From a virus, in IMG/VR virus record IMGVR_UViG_3300023239_000238, positions 1-44,606 of that record: DNA of 44,606 bases, one strand, 5' to 3'. Of the stretch, positions 16,128-24,322 are shown piece by piece (within the stretch, counting starts at the first letter, position 1; each line of letters starts with the position of its first letter). The notes below the pieces were generated by a model. It saw only the letters and a list, made by a program, of their open reading frames with translations, did not search any database and was not told where the DNA came from. A program made the translations under genes and the position numbers.

Positions 16128-17975
16128 TTACTTGGCAAAATTTGCGGCGCTGAAGCCGGCGCGATCGACTACTTTAACTAGTCCTTGTGGGGTGGGGAAA
16201 ACAAAACCTTCGCCTGCAGGTTTATTGTTTACAAATTGTCCAAATCCTTGGATTTGTGAATCTAACTGATCATGTAGATTTTGTTTGTACTGCAATATAG
16301 CACTGAATATGGTATTAATTCCGTTGTATCCTGGACTAGCAACGGTCTTACCTTGTGCATCTTTAGCAAATAATAACCCACTATAATCATCACCTACTAA
16401 ATTTTGATATTGTTTGGCACTGGTGTTACTTTCCAACCATGTGTAAAGTGGTTGTTTTGTTTGCCCTGTTACAAATTGATTAAAGTAACGTTGTATCTGC
16501 TGTATTGTACTTGCAGGTATTTGTGCCAACAATGCATCTACTGCTGTACCATGCTGTTGTATTGTGGCAGTGGCACGTTTAGCTAACTGTACAGGCTGTT
16601 TTAACTCGAAGCGTAGTCCTGCACTTGGTGTTAACACTGCTACACCACCTGGAACATTTTCAAGGCCTTTACCGTCCCATTGAGTACTGGCACCACCTAG
16701 CTCTGAGAACTTTTGATGTACTACTATACCACCTATACTATTACCTACTATTTTTCCTAGATTACTGTTAACCGGTATACGATACTCAACGGTATTTGGT
16801 TTAAAATTGTATGATCCACCCTGCGGGTCTAACTTACCAGAATATAGCAAGTCTCCCCAATAAAACCCAGGACTCTTCGTAGCCGCATCCAACCCTGGCC
16901 AAATCTGTGCTAGTTTGTCGTATAAGTCACCACGCAACCCGCCCGATGCTTTGGTGCTGTCGTACTGCTTCCACTCATCTACATTCTTGGCTAGTACGCC
17001 TTTGTTCCACATATACTTGTCCATTACTGCAAGTTTACCGTCTGCAGGATCTCTACCAAATATAAGTGCAGGGAACCCGTCCCACTTGATAGTTAAATTG
17101 TTAGGATTTGCTACTAGTGCATTAAGTCCTGCTAACTGTTGTTTTGCCGCGGCACTGCCTGAGAATATAGCATCCTCTGGATGCGGAGTACGACCTTTTG
17201 TGTTTTCTGTTAGGCTTTTTACAAAACCAAACTTGCTACTTTCTGCCATGCTGTTGAACCAAGCACCTGTGCCCGGCAGTGGTGCAGACTCTGGTAACTG
17301 TATATCTGACTTTTCTAATGTTTCTCTTGCTCTGCCAATCAGTTGTTCGTAATTGCTTGACCCTTTAATAGCGGCAACTATATCATCTGCTGAGCTGAGT
17401 TTTGCTACAGGAATGCCAGTTACCTTGCTTAGTGTAGCCGGACTCTTGCCGTTCTCATAAGGTTGGTTGGTATCTCTAAAAACCAATCCGTTTTTATAAC
17501 TCCACTTTAGATTAGGCTGTAGTTCAGCAACAATACTGCTTAGTATAATGTGTCTTGCCATACCTGGTAGTACACTGCCTTCACCACTGCCTGCCATAGC
17601 AAAGGATTGCCAGGCTGGGTCATCTGTAAACATCAAATCTGCTTGTGCAAATCCGTTAGCAGAGTTGCCTGCTATAGGTGCTTTAACGTGTACACTATCA
17701 CCGGACTTTTTGATGTCTGTTTTAGCAACACCTGCGGCTAATAGTATTTGTACCAGTGTGTCTTTGTCTGTGGTGTTGGCATCTACCTGTAAGTCAAGGT
17801 CACCTGATGTGTCTTTTTTGCCTGTACTTCCCAACCAAGTGTTTGTGGGGAATGGTAGTCCGGAAACTTTTTCAAGCCAGGCTACAGTGGCAGGAATATC
17901 CTCACGTTTGATACGTTGTGTTAAAGGTTGCTTGTCTGCACCTTTAAATATATTTCCGCCTTCGAGTATTATCAT
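16128..17975 (-). CDS. Pol-beta-type nucleotidyltransferase fused to a KWDG ligase-like domain
   Basis: This 615-aa protein appears to carry two nucleotidyl-transfer folds. Residues 35-165 match the Pol-beta superfamily: GS at 49-50, then SGDLDL with Asp59 and Asp61, and a third acid Asp113 in QADLMF. Residues 290-470 resemble ATP-dependent ligases and capping enzymes: motif I KWDG (Lys297), a motif III-like FYWGDLLY (371-378), a motif IV-like GGIVVH (415-420) and a motif V-like FELK (456-459). The C-terminal ~140 residues are helical. A Lys-AMP or Lys-GMP intermediate plus nucleotide addition would suit RNA or DNA end repair, but it could equally be a structural relic. The start overlaps the 17972-18607 stop by 4 nt (ATGA); no ribosome site is needed. 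Confidence 0.75.
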   Translation of the reverse strand: MIILEGGNIFKGADKQPLTQRIKREDIPATVAWLEKVSGLPFPTNTWLGSTGKKDTSGDLDLQVDANTTDKDTLVQILLAAGVAKTDIKKSGDSVHVKAPIAGNSANGFAQADLMFTDDPAWQSFAMAGSGEGSVLPGMARHIILSSIVAELQPNLKWSYKNGLVFRDTNQPYENGKSPATLSKVTGIPVAKLSSADDIVAAIKGSSNYEQLIGRARETLEKSDIQLPESAPLPGTGAWFNSMAESSKFGFVKSLTENTKGRTPHPEDAIFSGSAAAKQQLAGLNALVANPNNLTIKWDGFPALIFGRDPADGKLAVMDKYMWNKGVLAKNVDEWKQYDSTKASGGLRGDLYDKLAQIWPGLDAATKSPGFYWGDLLYSGKLDPQGGSYNFKPNTVEYRIPVNSNLGKIVGNSIGGIVVHQKFSELGGASTQWDGKGLENVPGGVAVLTPSAGLRFELKQPVQLAKRATATIQQHGTAVDALLAQIPASTIQQIQRYFNQFVTGQTKQPLYTWLESNTSAKQYQNLVGDDYSGLLFAKDAQGKTVASPGYNGINTIFSAILQYKQNLHDQLDSQIQGFGQFVNNKPAGEGFVFPTPQGLVKVVDRAGFSAANFAK

Positions 17976-18607
17976 TTTTGGTAACTGGTAATTAACTCGT
18001 CTAAGCTGCCATTAGGATTGACGTATGCTTTGTAATCGTCACTCCACCATCCTGCAGGTGTAAGGTTAAATCCTACATTCCCTCTGAGTCCTGTTCCGTC
18101 TCGCCCTAGTGCTTCCATCCACTTGGATAACGGCATTGTCACACTGGCACTGTAGTTGCTTACATGTGGCGGAGTTGCTTTGATATAAACTTCACTAGGG
18201 TCTGTATTAGCAAACTTGTTAGGATCAACATAAACGTCTACGCTATCAATATACTGCCGTTCTGCGTCAGTAATTCTGCCACTTTGTAGTACACCTTGCT
18301 TGACCAAGTAATCAACTTTGCGTTTGATGTTAGCATTAACCTTTTCCATTTCTGTATCAATTGGATCGGATGTTGGGCCAGGTTGCTGTGTGTCTTGTGG
18401 TTGGTCAGGTTGCGGTGTATCTGTGGTTGTATCTGTGGTTGTATCTGTGGTTGTATCTGTGGCTGTATCAGTATCGTCTGCCTCGGGATCTGCCGGGGGT
18501 GCGATCCCTCTGTAATTGGACCACTTGGTAAAATCCGATCCCGAACCAGCGGCAACTCTATTGCGAATTACGTCCATTATTCCTTCAGTTATTTCTTTAA
18601 TCTTCAT
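17972..18607 (-). CDS. hypothetical protein with a TDTT low-complexity linker
   Basis: From the ATG at 18607 (MKIKEITEG start) the protein is 211 aa. Residues 40-85 are a disordered Asp/Thr/Pro/Gln linker encoded by a 12-bp tandem repeat (18417-18476). The helical stretch EKVNANIKRKVDYLVKQGVL precedes a β-rich C-terminal domain with many aromatic residues (LTPAGWWSDDYKAYVNPNG). No known domain is recognised. It overlaps the upstream gene by 11 nt and the NTase gene by 4 nt, so all three are co-translated. A longer start at 18646 is possible. Confidence 0.7.
   Translation of the reverse strand: MKIKEITEGIMDVIRNRVAAGSGSDFTKWSNYRGIAPPADPEADDTDTATDTTTDTTTDTTTDTPQPDQPQDTQQPGPTSDPIDTEMEKVNANIKRKVDYLVKQGVLQSGRITDAERQYIDSVDVYVDPNKFANTDPSEVYIKATPPHVSNYSASVTMPLSKWMEALGRDGTGLRGNVGFNLTPAGWWSDDYKAYVNPNGSLDELITSYQK
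18417..18476 (-). repeat. 12-bp tandem repeat coding for Thr-Asp-Thr-Thr units
   Basis: The unit GTATCTGTGGTT (plus strand) occurs three times exactly, once with one change and once degenerate. It lies inside the 17972-18607 gene and keeps the frame, so unit number can change without breaking the protein. Confidence 0.95.
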
Positions 18608-18848
18608 TCTTAAGTCTCCGTATTCCGCGAGTAAACTTACTAGCATCCTGTCCCCGAATACTATTCAATAGTCGGCGTTCTAGTTCCAATGCTTTCTCAG
18701 GCTCGTAGTTTTCTTTTATATAATTAATTAAATTTATAGCACCTTGTATCACGTGGCCTGCACGACTTTCTATCAAGTTAGCACGATCACGTGTAACAGG
18801 CATTTCTGCAAGCTCTGACAAGATGCTACGAGTTTTCTTTTGCAACAT
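18597..18848 (-). CDS. small helical hypothetical protein
   Basis: This 83-aa basic protein is all-helical in appearance (LSELAEMPVTRDRANLIESR, then ALELERRLLNSIRG). No Cys, membrane segment or catalytic motif is seen. The start has a TTGGAG ribosome site and a CATAAATA late box at 18866-18873. It is the first gene of a late transcript that continues into the 17972 gene and the NTase gene. It may be an RNA-binding or assembly factor for the downstream protein, but this is only a guess from position. Confidence 0.7.
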   Translation of the reverse strand: MLQKKTRSILSELAEMPVTRDRANLIESRAGHVIQGAINLINYIKENYEPEKALELERRLLNSIRGQDASKFTRGIRRLKNED

Positions 18849-18865
18849 TTACTCCAAGTTTGTAG

Positions 18866-18873
18866 TATTTATG
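18866..18873 (-). promoter_or_regulatory. late-type promoter box CATAAATA
   Basis: This minus-orientation box lies in the gap before gp41's stop. It probably starts the 18848-16128 transcript. Confidence 0.65.
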
Positions 18874-18888
18874 TGGGCTACAGTTTAA

Positions 18889-20295
18889 TTAGCCTGCCTT
18901 ACTTTTAAGTCCAGCTAACATTTGTTTTAGTTTTGTGCTGTCTACACCAGCATTTATCTTGGCAGATTCTTGTGGCTGACTAATTGTTGTAACACTGCTG
19001 GTGCTTTTTATTTGATCCATGATAGCTGATGGCTTTTGTCCACCAAATCCACCACTTTCACTTTGTCCTTCTTCACCTGGGTCTGTAATACGCAAGCTCT
19101 CTAAGTTAAACTCTAGGTCAACTTTTTGTCCTACACCACTACTGCTTCTAGTTTTCATCAACTGTATCTGATACCTACCACGTTCACGCATTGCACGACT
19201 TGTAAAAATACCAAACACATTATCTGCTGTGTTGATCTTACTGATACCACCCGATATGTGGCTGTGGTCAAATTCAATTTCTTCAACAGCACTACGATTC
19301 AACTGCGATGCTGTAATCATTAATATTTCAAACTCTTTTGCTAGGTTACGCAACTCTTCACTTACATACTTGTCTTTAACAAACAAATCACTTGGTGATA
19401 CTTTAGCACTAACTGGCATAACCAAGTCTAAGTAATCCACCATAATAAAGTCTGCTTTTTTTCCTGTCTGTACTTCTAGTTCTTTTAAGTATGCTCTAAT
19501 CTGATTAACATTGCTCTGTGCTGGCATGTACTTGATACGCAAGTTACCTGATTTCTTGCCTACCATACGTATCTTCATTTCGAGTGTGTCAAGGTCCTTG
19601 AATATTTCTTTGGTTGCAACATTAGCAACCATTGCATCCATACGCATAGCACACAGTTCTTCACTAAGTTCCAGTGTTAAAAACACACCGTTAAGTCCTT
19701 GACTTATCCAGTTGATAGCAATGTTCTGCATGAACAAACTTTTACCACTACCACTGCCACCTGCAAAAATGTTTAGCTCGCCTCTGTTCATACCACCAAA
19801 CAAGCGTCTATCCATAGTAGGCCAGCCTGTGCTGACTTGTCCGTTGTTATCCTTGATCTTCATAAGCCTTGCTCTAGGATCTTCGAAGTAGTCTGTACCC
19901 ATGTCCTTGGTAAGACTGATCTGCACTGCGTCTTTGATCAGTTTTTCAACTGGATCATACTCGCCATTCTCAATCATGTCCGCGGCTTTGAGGATAGCAC
20001 GTTCGAGTTCGTGCCTGCGACTAAAGCCTTCAAACTCTACCATGAACCAATCATAGTGTCCTTCACCAACGTCGGGCACTTCTTTAAGATCAACTCCTGT
20101 TTGGGCCAGTATCTGTTCCTTTGTGGGCATAGTTTTATATTCACTACTATGCTCCCTTATAAACTTAGCCGCTTCACGCAGACTTCGATCAAAGTTCTCT
20201 TCATTGAAAATGTTCTGCACACGCACAAATGTTTCTGCGTCCTGCATCATCATTTCTAAAAACAATTTTTGTATTTCTGCTGAATATTCTTTCAT
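18889..20295 (-). CDS. 41: replicative DNA helicase, T4 gp41/DnaB family
   Basis: This 468-aa RecA-fold hexameric helicase unwinds DNA 5'-3' at the fork with the primase. The N-terminal helical domain covers about residues 1-140. Walker A is GGSGSGKS (179-186), Walker B is DFIMVDYLDLV, and the sensor ITASQLNRSA follows. The C-terminal ~60 residues are Gly/Ser/Gln-rich, probably the primase or gp59 contact. A TATAAT box lies 7 nt before the ATG and no ribosome site is present, suggesting a leaderless start. The SDR and radical SAM genes separate it from primase gp61. Confidence 0.95.
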   Translation of the reverse strand: MKEYSAEIQKLFLEMMMQDAETFVRVQNIFNEENFDRSLREAAKFIREHSSEYKTMPTKEQILAQTGVDLKEVPDVGEGHYDWFMVEFEGFSRRHELERAILKAADMIENGEYDPVEKLIKDAVQISLTKDMGTDYFEDPRARLMKIKDNNGQVSTGWPTMDRRLFGGMNRGELNIFAGGSGSGKSLFMQNIAINWISQGLNGVFLTLELSEELCAMRMDAMVANVATKEIFKDLDTLEMKIRMVGKKSGNLRIKYMPAQSNVNQIRAYLKELEVQTGKKADFIMVDYLDLVMPVSAKVSPSDLFVKDKYVSEELRNLAKEFEILMITASQLNRSAVEEIEFDHSHISGGISKINTADNVFGIFTSRAMRERGRYQIQLMKTRSSSGVGQKVDLEFNLESLRITDPGEEGQSESGGFGGQKPSAIMDQIKSTSSVTTISQPQESAKINAGVDSTKLKQMLAGLKSKAG

Positions 20296-20302
20296 ATAGT
20301 TA

Positions 20303-20308
20303 ATTATA
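20303..20308 (-). promoter_or_regulatory. -10 box just before gp41, leaderless type
   Basis: TATAAT is followed by 7 nt and then the gp41 ATG. No good -35 box is seen at 16-18 nt spacing, so an activator may be needed or the box may be chance. Confidence 0.45.
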
Positions 20309-20954
20309 CACTAAAATTTTGAAAATTAATATCTTTATTTCCGTCAAGATAGATTACATTGCTGTTAAGTTCGTTTGTGTCCATACCTAATATTGTATCA
20401 ACGAACACGCCTGTGCTGGTTTGATTTTGGTCAAGTTCCATTGGATTTATTCCGCAAAAACAAGCATCGCCTGTTCTACTAAAGTTCTTCATTATCAAAT
20501 AGTTCTGATACTTATTACCAATATAGTCTGCATGGTTAATGTTTGTGTGCTGGTACACAAATGCAGACAACATCCAAGCCACTCTGGAGTTTTTATTCAA
20601 TGATACAGTTTTAATTATGTGATATGGTAGTATTACGCTAACAAAATACTGTTGTGTCCAATTCTTTTCTAGTCTCCATGTATCAATTACAGGAACTTCT
20701 TGATTAAAGTTGTCATAGCTTAATGCTGACCCGTTTTGGTTAAACAGTATAAAGTCGATAGTTGGTAACAATCTCAAGAACTTCTCTATAGTGCCTTGAT
20801 TAACTGTGTTCCAATCGATAATATGTTGATATAGATTATCTTGTTCTGCTAGTTTTGTACTTGATAAACTACACACTGTCCAGCCTTTGGCTAGTAGTTG
20901 CTGTTGTACAGTTAGTCCCCACTTGGACCCACATCCTAATAGTAATGCATTCAT
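20304..20954 (-). CDS. short-chain dehydrogenase/reductase-like protein
   Basis: This 216-aa protein has a Rossmann start (NALLLGCGSKWGLTVQQQL; the Gly pattern is altered from TGxxxGxG). A strand FILFNQNGS replaces the usual NNAG, followed by VAWMLSAF with a candidate Ser and YLIMK as the YxxxK catalytic pair. It is shorter than the usual ~250 aa, with a shortened C-terminus. It may oxidise or reduce a sugar or small molecule with NAD(P). It overlaps the upstream radical SAM gene by 4 nt, so the two probably share a substrate pathway. The two sit between the helicase and primase genes. Confidence 0.75.
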   Translation of the reverse strand: MNALLLGCGSKWGLTVQQQLLAKGWTVCSLSSTKLAEQDNLYQHIIDWNTVNQGTIEKFLRLLPTIDFILFNQNGSALSYDNFNQEVPVIDTWRLEKNWTQQYFVSVILPYHIIKTVSLNKNSRVAWMLSAFVYQHTNINHADYIGNKYQNYLIMKNFSRTGDACFCGINPMELDQNQTSTGVFVDTILGMDTNELNSNVIYLDGNKDINFQNFSV

Positions 20955-22081
20955 AGTTCTGTAAAAATATCTCGCCAGTTCGCACTTATTTTATCTGCGA
21001 ACGATTCAAAGAATGGTTCGTAATCTTCTTCTTTTGAATTTTGTAATTCTCCTAAGCAATTATCCAACTGTCCAATTAAGTTTTGATTGCAAGGAAAATT
21101 ATTTTTGTGGTTAATTATTTTTTCTGCACACTTGTCTTTAAGATCCTGCGACAAATTACGGCATTGTATGTTTGTGTGTCCCATAGTAACCTGATTGATC
21201 GTGAAATCAGTTATACCGTATCCGTTATTAAAGAACTGTTGTGTGTCTGTTAAGTAAAGTGCGCTGGCTACAAAAAATACAGAATTGACCCTAATGTCGA
21301 AATGTGTGCTCTTAAGGAATTGTAGATTGTTTAGGAACTTGTGCCAATTTGCGTCACGCCTGATATATTCAAATCTACTACCTGTTGTGTCAGCACTTAT
21401 GGTTATTAACACATTTTTAAACTTTAACAGTTCTGTGATCACAGGATTGTTCTGTTCAAACATCATGTTTGTGTTTACTCTAAAAGTGCAGTCAATTGAC
21501 TTGTCCAGTTGTTTCAGCAATCGTACGTTGTGTTTAATAAGTGTAGGCTCGCCACCACTGAGATATATTTCTTTCATGTGATGTTGTCTACTTACTATTA
21601 AATCAATGATTGTATCAGCCTGTTCATCTGGCGTATGCTGAATTGGTTTACCTTGTTCTTGTGCAATTGCGCTACTTTGTTTAGCCCAACATGTAACACA
21701 CTTCAAGTTGCAAGTACTACTCCAATGCAAATCAATAGCATTCAATTGAAATGCTGTATTGTCAGAATAATCTACATCTACATCTTTAAACATAGGATTA
21801 TATAAGTCACGTAAGAACTTATATCCTGTATCGCTTTCCTGTAGACTACATGTTCTACAGTTATAATTAGGCAATTCTTTATAAGTATTATTTCGCACAT
21901 GCTGTGCAGGCCAATCGTTAACAATGTCTTGGATAGAGTTATTACCTAGACGTCCCAGTTCGTGCTGTCCATTCACACATGTAACAATTCTGCCATCTAC
22001 CTCTACCTTAACATGATTCCACGGTACAGCGCAGAAAGTTTTAGATTGCTTAAACAAATAAAATTTCTTTTTGGGATCCAT
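20951..22081 (-). CDS. radical SAM protein with an N-terminal SPASM/twitch-like cluster domain
   Basis: This 376-aa protein has the core cluster motif CNLKCVTC (Cys124, Cys128, Cys131) and the SGGEPTL motif near residue 175, both firm radical SAM marks. The auxiliary-cluster cysteines normally found after the core lie here before it: Cys17 in FCAVPW, Cys35, Cys75 and Cys78 with a LGRLGNNSIQDIV stretch. This looks like a permuted SPASM/twitch arrangement. Such enzymes modify peptides or small molecules; the target is unknown. Its ATG overlaps the primase stop (TAATG) and its end overlaps the SDR start (4 nt). Confidence 0.92.
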   Translation of the reverse strand: MDPKKKFYLFKQSKTFCAVPWNHVKVEVDGRIVTCVNGQHELGRLGNNSIQDIVNDWPAQHVRNNTYKELPNYNCRTCSLQESDTGYKFLRDLYNPMFKDVDVDYSDNTAFQLNAIDLHWSSTCNLKCVTCWAKQSSAIAQEQGKPIQHTPDEQADTIIDLIVSRQHHMKEIYLSGGEPTLIKHNVRLLKQLDKSIDCTFRVNTNMMFEQNNPVITELLKFKNVLITISADTTGSRFEYIRRDANWHKFLNNLQFLKSTHFDIRVNSVFFVASALYLTDTQQFFNNGYGITDFTINQVTMGHTNIQCRNLSQDLKDKCAEKIINHKNNFPCNQNLIGQLDNCLGELQNSKEEDYEPFFESFADKISANWRDIFTEL

Positions 22082-23112
22082 TACCTGTACAGTCTCTTCT
22101 TCTTTAATTCAATTTTCAATCTACTTGTTTCTCTTGCTTCTAGTATGCTTTTTAACACAAACAACTTACCATACTTTACTGTTGCTTCGTTTAGATCTTT
22201 ACAAGTCTCTTGCCATACAGGAAAACTCACTGTCCATCCTGCTTCGATTGCACGATCCACTAGCTTTTTTCCTGCACGGTCTGTGTCTGGTACAACTATT
22301 ACTTCACGTTGTAGCCTATCAATTAATTCAACTTGTGTGTCACTTGCTTCACTGCCCTGTATGCTAACACCGTTAACGCTCATTGCATCAAACGGTCCTT
22401 CTACCACAACAACAAACTTTGAATCTTTGTATTGCTTGTCTAAATTAAACACATAGTCCGAAGGATGATCACTCCAGTACTTGGGTGTCACTGTGTCTTC
22501 TAATGCTCTTGCACTGCTTCCTACCAGTTTGCCTTCATGGTAGTACGGTACTATTATTCTACGATTATAATTGTATGCTTTGGTGTCAGAAAAATAAAAC
22601 TCATACTTGCTGGTATTGATTGCCCTGTTGGCCAAGTACTGTACGCCTTGTGTAAGATGGGGAGGAATCAAACAGGTATCATCTTCGATCATTCTTGTCA
22701 TCCAGGACGTTAAACTTACTGCGCCAGCGGGCATCTTTCTGGGCTCAAACTTGATTTCTTCTATTTTGGTTTTTTCAAGTTCTTCAGGTGCTACAAGTTC
22801 TTTCAACCTAACAGCACTTATAACCAAATGCCTTATTGTTAAGTCCTCGGCACCCAACCAAGATAACAGTTTTCTAAATTTAAAACCTAAATGCCAACCT
22901 GGTGTGAATCCTGTGGTAAAGCCACAGTTAAAACAATGATAAGATATTCCACCTTTGGAATCGGTTTTGACTCCTCCCCTGCCTTTACGATCTGGGGTTT
23001 CACCATTGTGTGTACAGCACACTGCGTTAAATGATATCCATCCTGTTTGCTGGCTTTTTCGATTGTCCGCAGGAATTAGTTGCAACAAGGCTTGCTGAAT
23101 AGTATCTAACAT
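22081..23112 (-). CDS. 61: DNA primase, T4 gp61 type
   Basis: This 343-aa primase lays RNA primers for the lagging strand with gp41. The N-terminal zinc-binding region has Cys32, Cys33 and His35, then CFNC (60-63). The TOPRIM core has VEGPFDAMSV with the catalytic Glu and VPDTDRAGKK with the metal-binding Asp residues. It is about the length of T4 gp61. A promoter with TTGGCA and TATAAT ends 6 nt before the ATG and no ribosome site is seen, so the transcript is probably leaderless. It starts the transcript primase - radical SAM - SDR - helicase. Confidence 0.94.
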   Translation of the reverse strand: MLDTIQQALLQLIPADNRKSQQTGWISFNAVCCTHNGETPDRKGRGGVKTDSKGGISYHCFNCGFTTGFTPGWHLGFKFRKLLSWLGAEDLTIRHLVISAVRLKELVAPEELEKTKIEEIKFEPRKMPAGAVSLTSWMTRMIEDDTCLIPPHLTQGVQYLANRAINTSKYEFYFSDTKAYNYNRRIIVPYYHEGKLVGSSARALEDTVTPKYWSDHPSDYVFNLDKQYKDSKFVVVVEGPFDAMSVNGVSIQGSEASDTQVELIDRLQREVIVVPDTDRAGKKLVDRAIEAGWTVSFPVWQETCKDLNEATVKYGKLFVLKSILEARETSRLKIELKKKRLYR

Positions 23113-23118
23113 TCAGTT

Positions 23119-23147
23119 ATTATACAGGATTATCGTACAGTTGCCAA
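23119..23147 (-). promoter_or_regulatory. sigma-70-type promoter of primase, leaderless type
   Basis: The -35 box TTGGCA (23142-23147) and -10 box TATAAT (23119-23124) are 17 nt apart. The -10 box ends 6 nt before the ATG at 23112. The -35 box lies inside the end of the desaturase gene. Confidence 0.7.
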
Positions 23148-23831
23148 GCCCAATAGGCTAAAAATCTTGATGTACATCCACCCAATATCAAACTCAAACA
23201 TTCGTGCGCTAAGTTTAGCACTGGCTGGGTTTTGATGGTGATTGTTGTGTAGCTCTTCGCCGCCAATTAATATACCCCATGGAACAATGTTGTTGCTTTG
23301 ATCTTTAGTATCAAAGTTACGATAGCCATAGTAGTGACCTAGTCCATTGATTACACCAGCGGCCCAGAACGGAATCCATATCATTTGGATCGCCCATACT
23401 GCCAATCCCCATGGTCCAAACAAAGCAAGGTCGATAGCTAGCATCAAAAGAATACCTATACGACTGTGTTTGGTATATACCCTGCGTTCCACCCAATCGT
23501 CAGGTGTGCCTGCGCCATATGCTTCAACCATGGCAAAGTTTTTGCTGGCTTGATGATAGAGTCGCGCACCATCAAACAATACTTTGTGCAATCCGCATAT
23601 TACAGGGCTGTGCGGATCGCCTTCTATGTCTGTGTGCCTGTGATGTTTACGGTGTACTGCTACCCACTGCTTAGTGACCATGCCTGTGGTTAGCCAGAGC
23701 CAAAACCGCATCATATGACTTACTACAGGATGAAAGGTTACTGATTTATGTGCTTGACTGCGGTGTAAAAACAAGGTTACGCAGGCAATGGTAATATGTG
23801 TTACCACAAGTGTAAAGATTAATTCTGTCAT
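23130..23831 (-). CDS. membrane fatty-acid desaturase
   Basis: This 233-aa protein belongs to the acyl-CoA/acyl-lipid desaturase family that inserts a cis double bond with a di-iron centre. Three His boxes are present: HRSQAH (23-28), HRKHH (60-64) and ELHNNHH near residue 196. The hydrophobic segments (about 4-20, 37-52, 125-145, 150-170) fit an integral inner-membrane enzyme. It is short for the family (usually ~300) but all boxes are kept. It is likely to change host membrane fluidity during infection. It starts 5 nt after the tail gene, without a ribosome site. Confidence 0.93.
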   Translation of the reverse strand: MTELIFTLVVTHITIACVTLFLHRSQAHKSVTFHPVVSHMMRFWLWLTTGMVTKQWVAVHRKHHRHTDIEGDPHSPVICGLHKVLFDGARLYHQASKNFAMVEAYGAGTPDDWVERRVYTKHSRIGILLMLAIDLALFGPWGLAVWAIQMIWIPFWAAGVINGLGHYYGYRNFDTKDQSNNIVPWGILIGGEELHNNHHQNPASAKLSARMFEFDIGWMYIKIFSLLGLATVR

Positions 23832-23836
23832 ATTGT

Positions 23837-24322
23837 TTAGGTAATTCCGGTACCGTTGATGTACCAGGTGTTGGTGTCCACTTTCAACACTGTAGCAACA
23901 CCATAGTTTCCAACTACTCTTGCAACACTTGTGCTATTGCCTGCTAGGAATAACCCAACGTTAGAAGCCATTGGCTCAACTCTAACAACTCCGGCAGCGT
24001 TTGCAATTATCTGCATCTCTGTGCCAATTGGCAATGCTAGGTTTGCATTAAACGGAATGGTAATACTCCTAACAGTACCGTCAGCATAAAAATGCTTGCC
24101 GCGATCTGCATTGGCCAGTGTCACGTTTGAGGACAATACCGTTTGTGGTACGTCATTGCCTATTAGGAATCCACCTGCTGTGGCTCCGTCTTGCACCCTT
24201 ACTGCATTTAGGTCTGTGTCAACAACAAGCTCGCCTACTAGGCCTGTATAAGTTGAGCTTACTGATGTATTGCCTCGCTTGGCCAATAAGTGTGTAGTTA
24301 GTGTTACGTTACTGGTTGTCAT
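23837..24322 (-). CDS. tail-fibre-type structural protein
   Basis: This 161-aa protein starts with a fibre-attachment stretch (LLAKRGNTSVSSTYTGLVGELVVDTDLNAVRVQDG), the short repeat found at the base of many phage fibres and tropism determinants. The remaining ~110 residues form a β-rich tip (SITIPFNANLALPIGTEMQI, VARVVGNYGVATVLKVD). No enzyme motif is seen. It overlaps the BppU-like gene stop (TAATG), so both are made together from the late promoter at 24822. Confidence 0.82.
   Translation of the reverse strand: MTTSNVTLTTHLLAKRGNTSVSSTYTGLVGELVVDTDLNAVRVQDGATAGGFLIGNDVPQTVLSSNVTLANADRGKHFYADGTVRSITIPFNANLALPIGTEMQIIANAAGVVRVEPMASNVGLFLAGNSTSVARVVGNYGVATVLKVDTNTWYINGTGIT

Noticed and set aside
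17548-17991. A long plus-strand open frame opposite the NTase gene
   Set aside because: It is antisense to a well-supported minus-strand gene, has a Cys/Ser-rich composition without a ribosome site or promoter, and overlaps the real gene along its whole length.
18417-18476. CRISPR-like repeat
   Set aside because: Units are 12 bp, contiguous and coding, with no spacers.
18238-18613. Frames full of repeated CGCISGC-like or QIQPQIQP-like units
   Set aside because: They are shadows of the 12-bp repeat in the other frames and strand.
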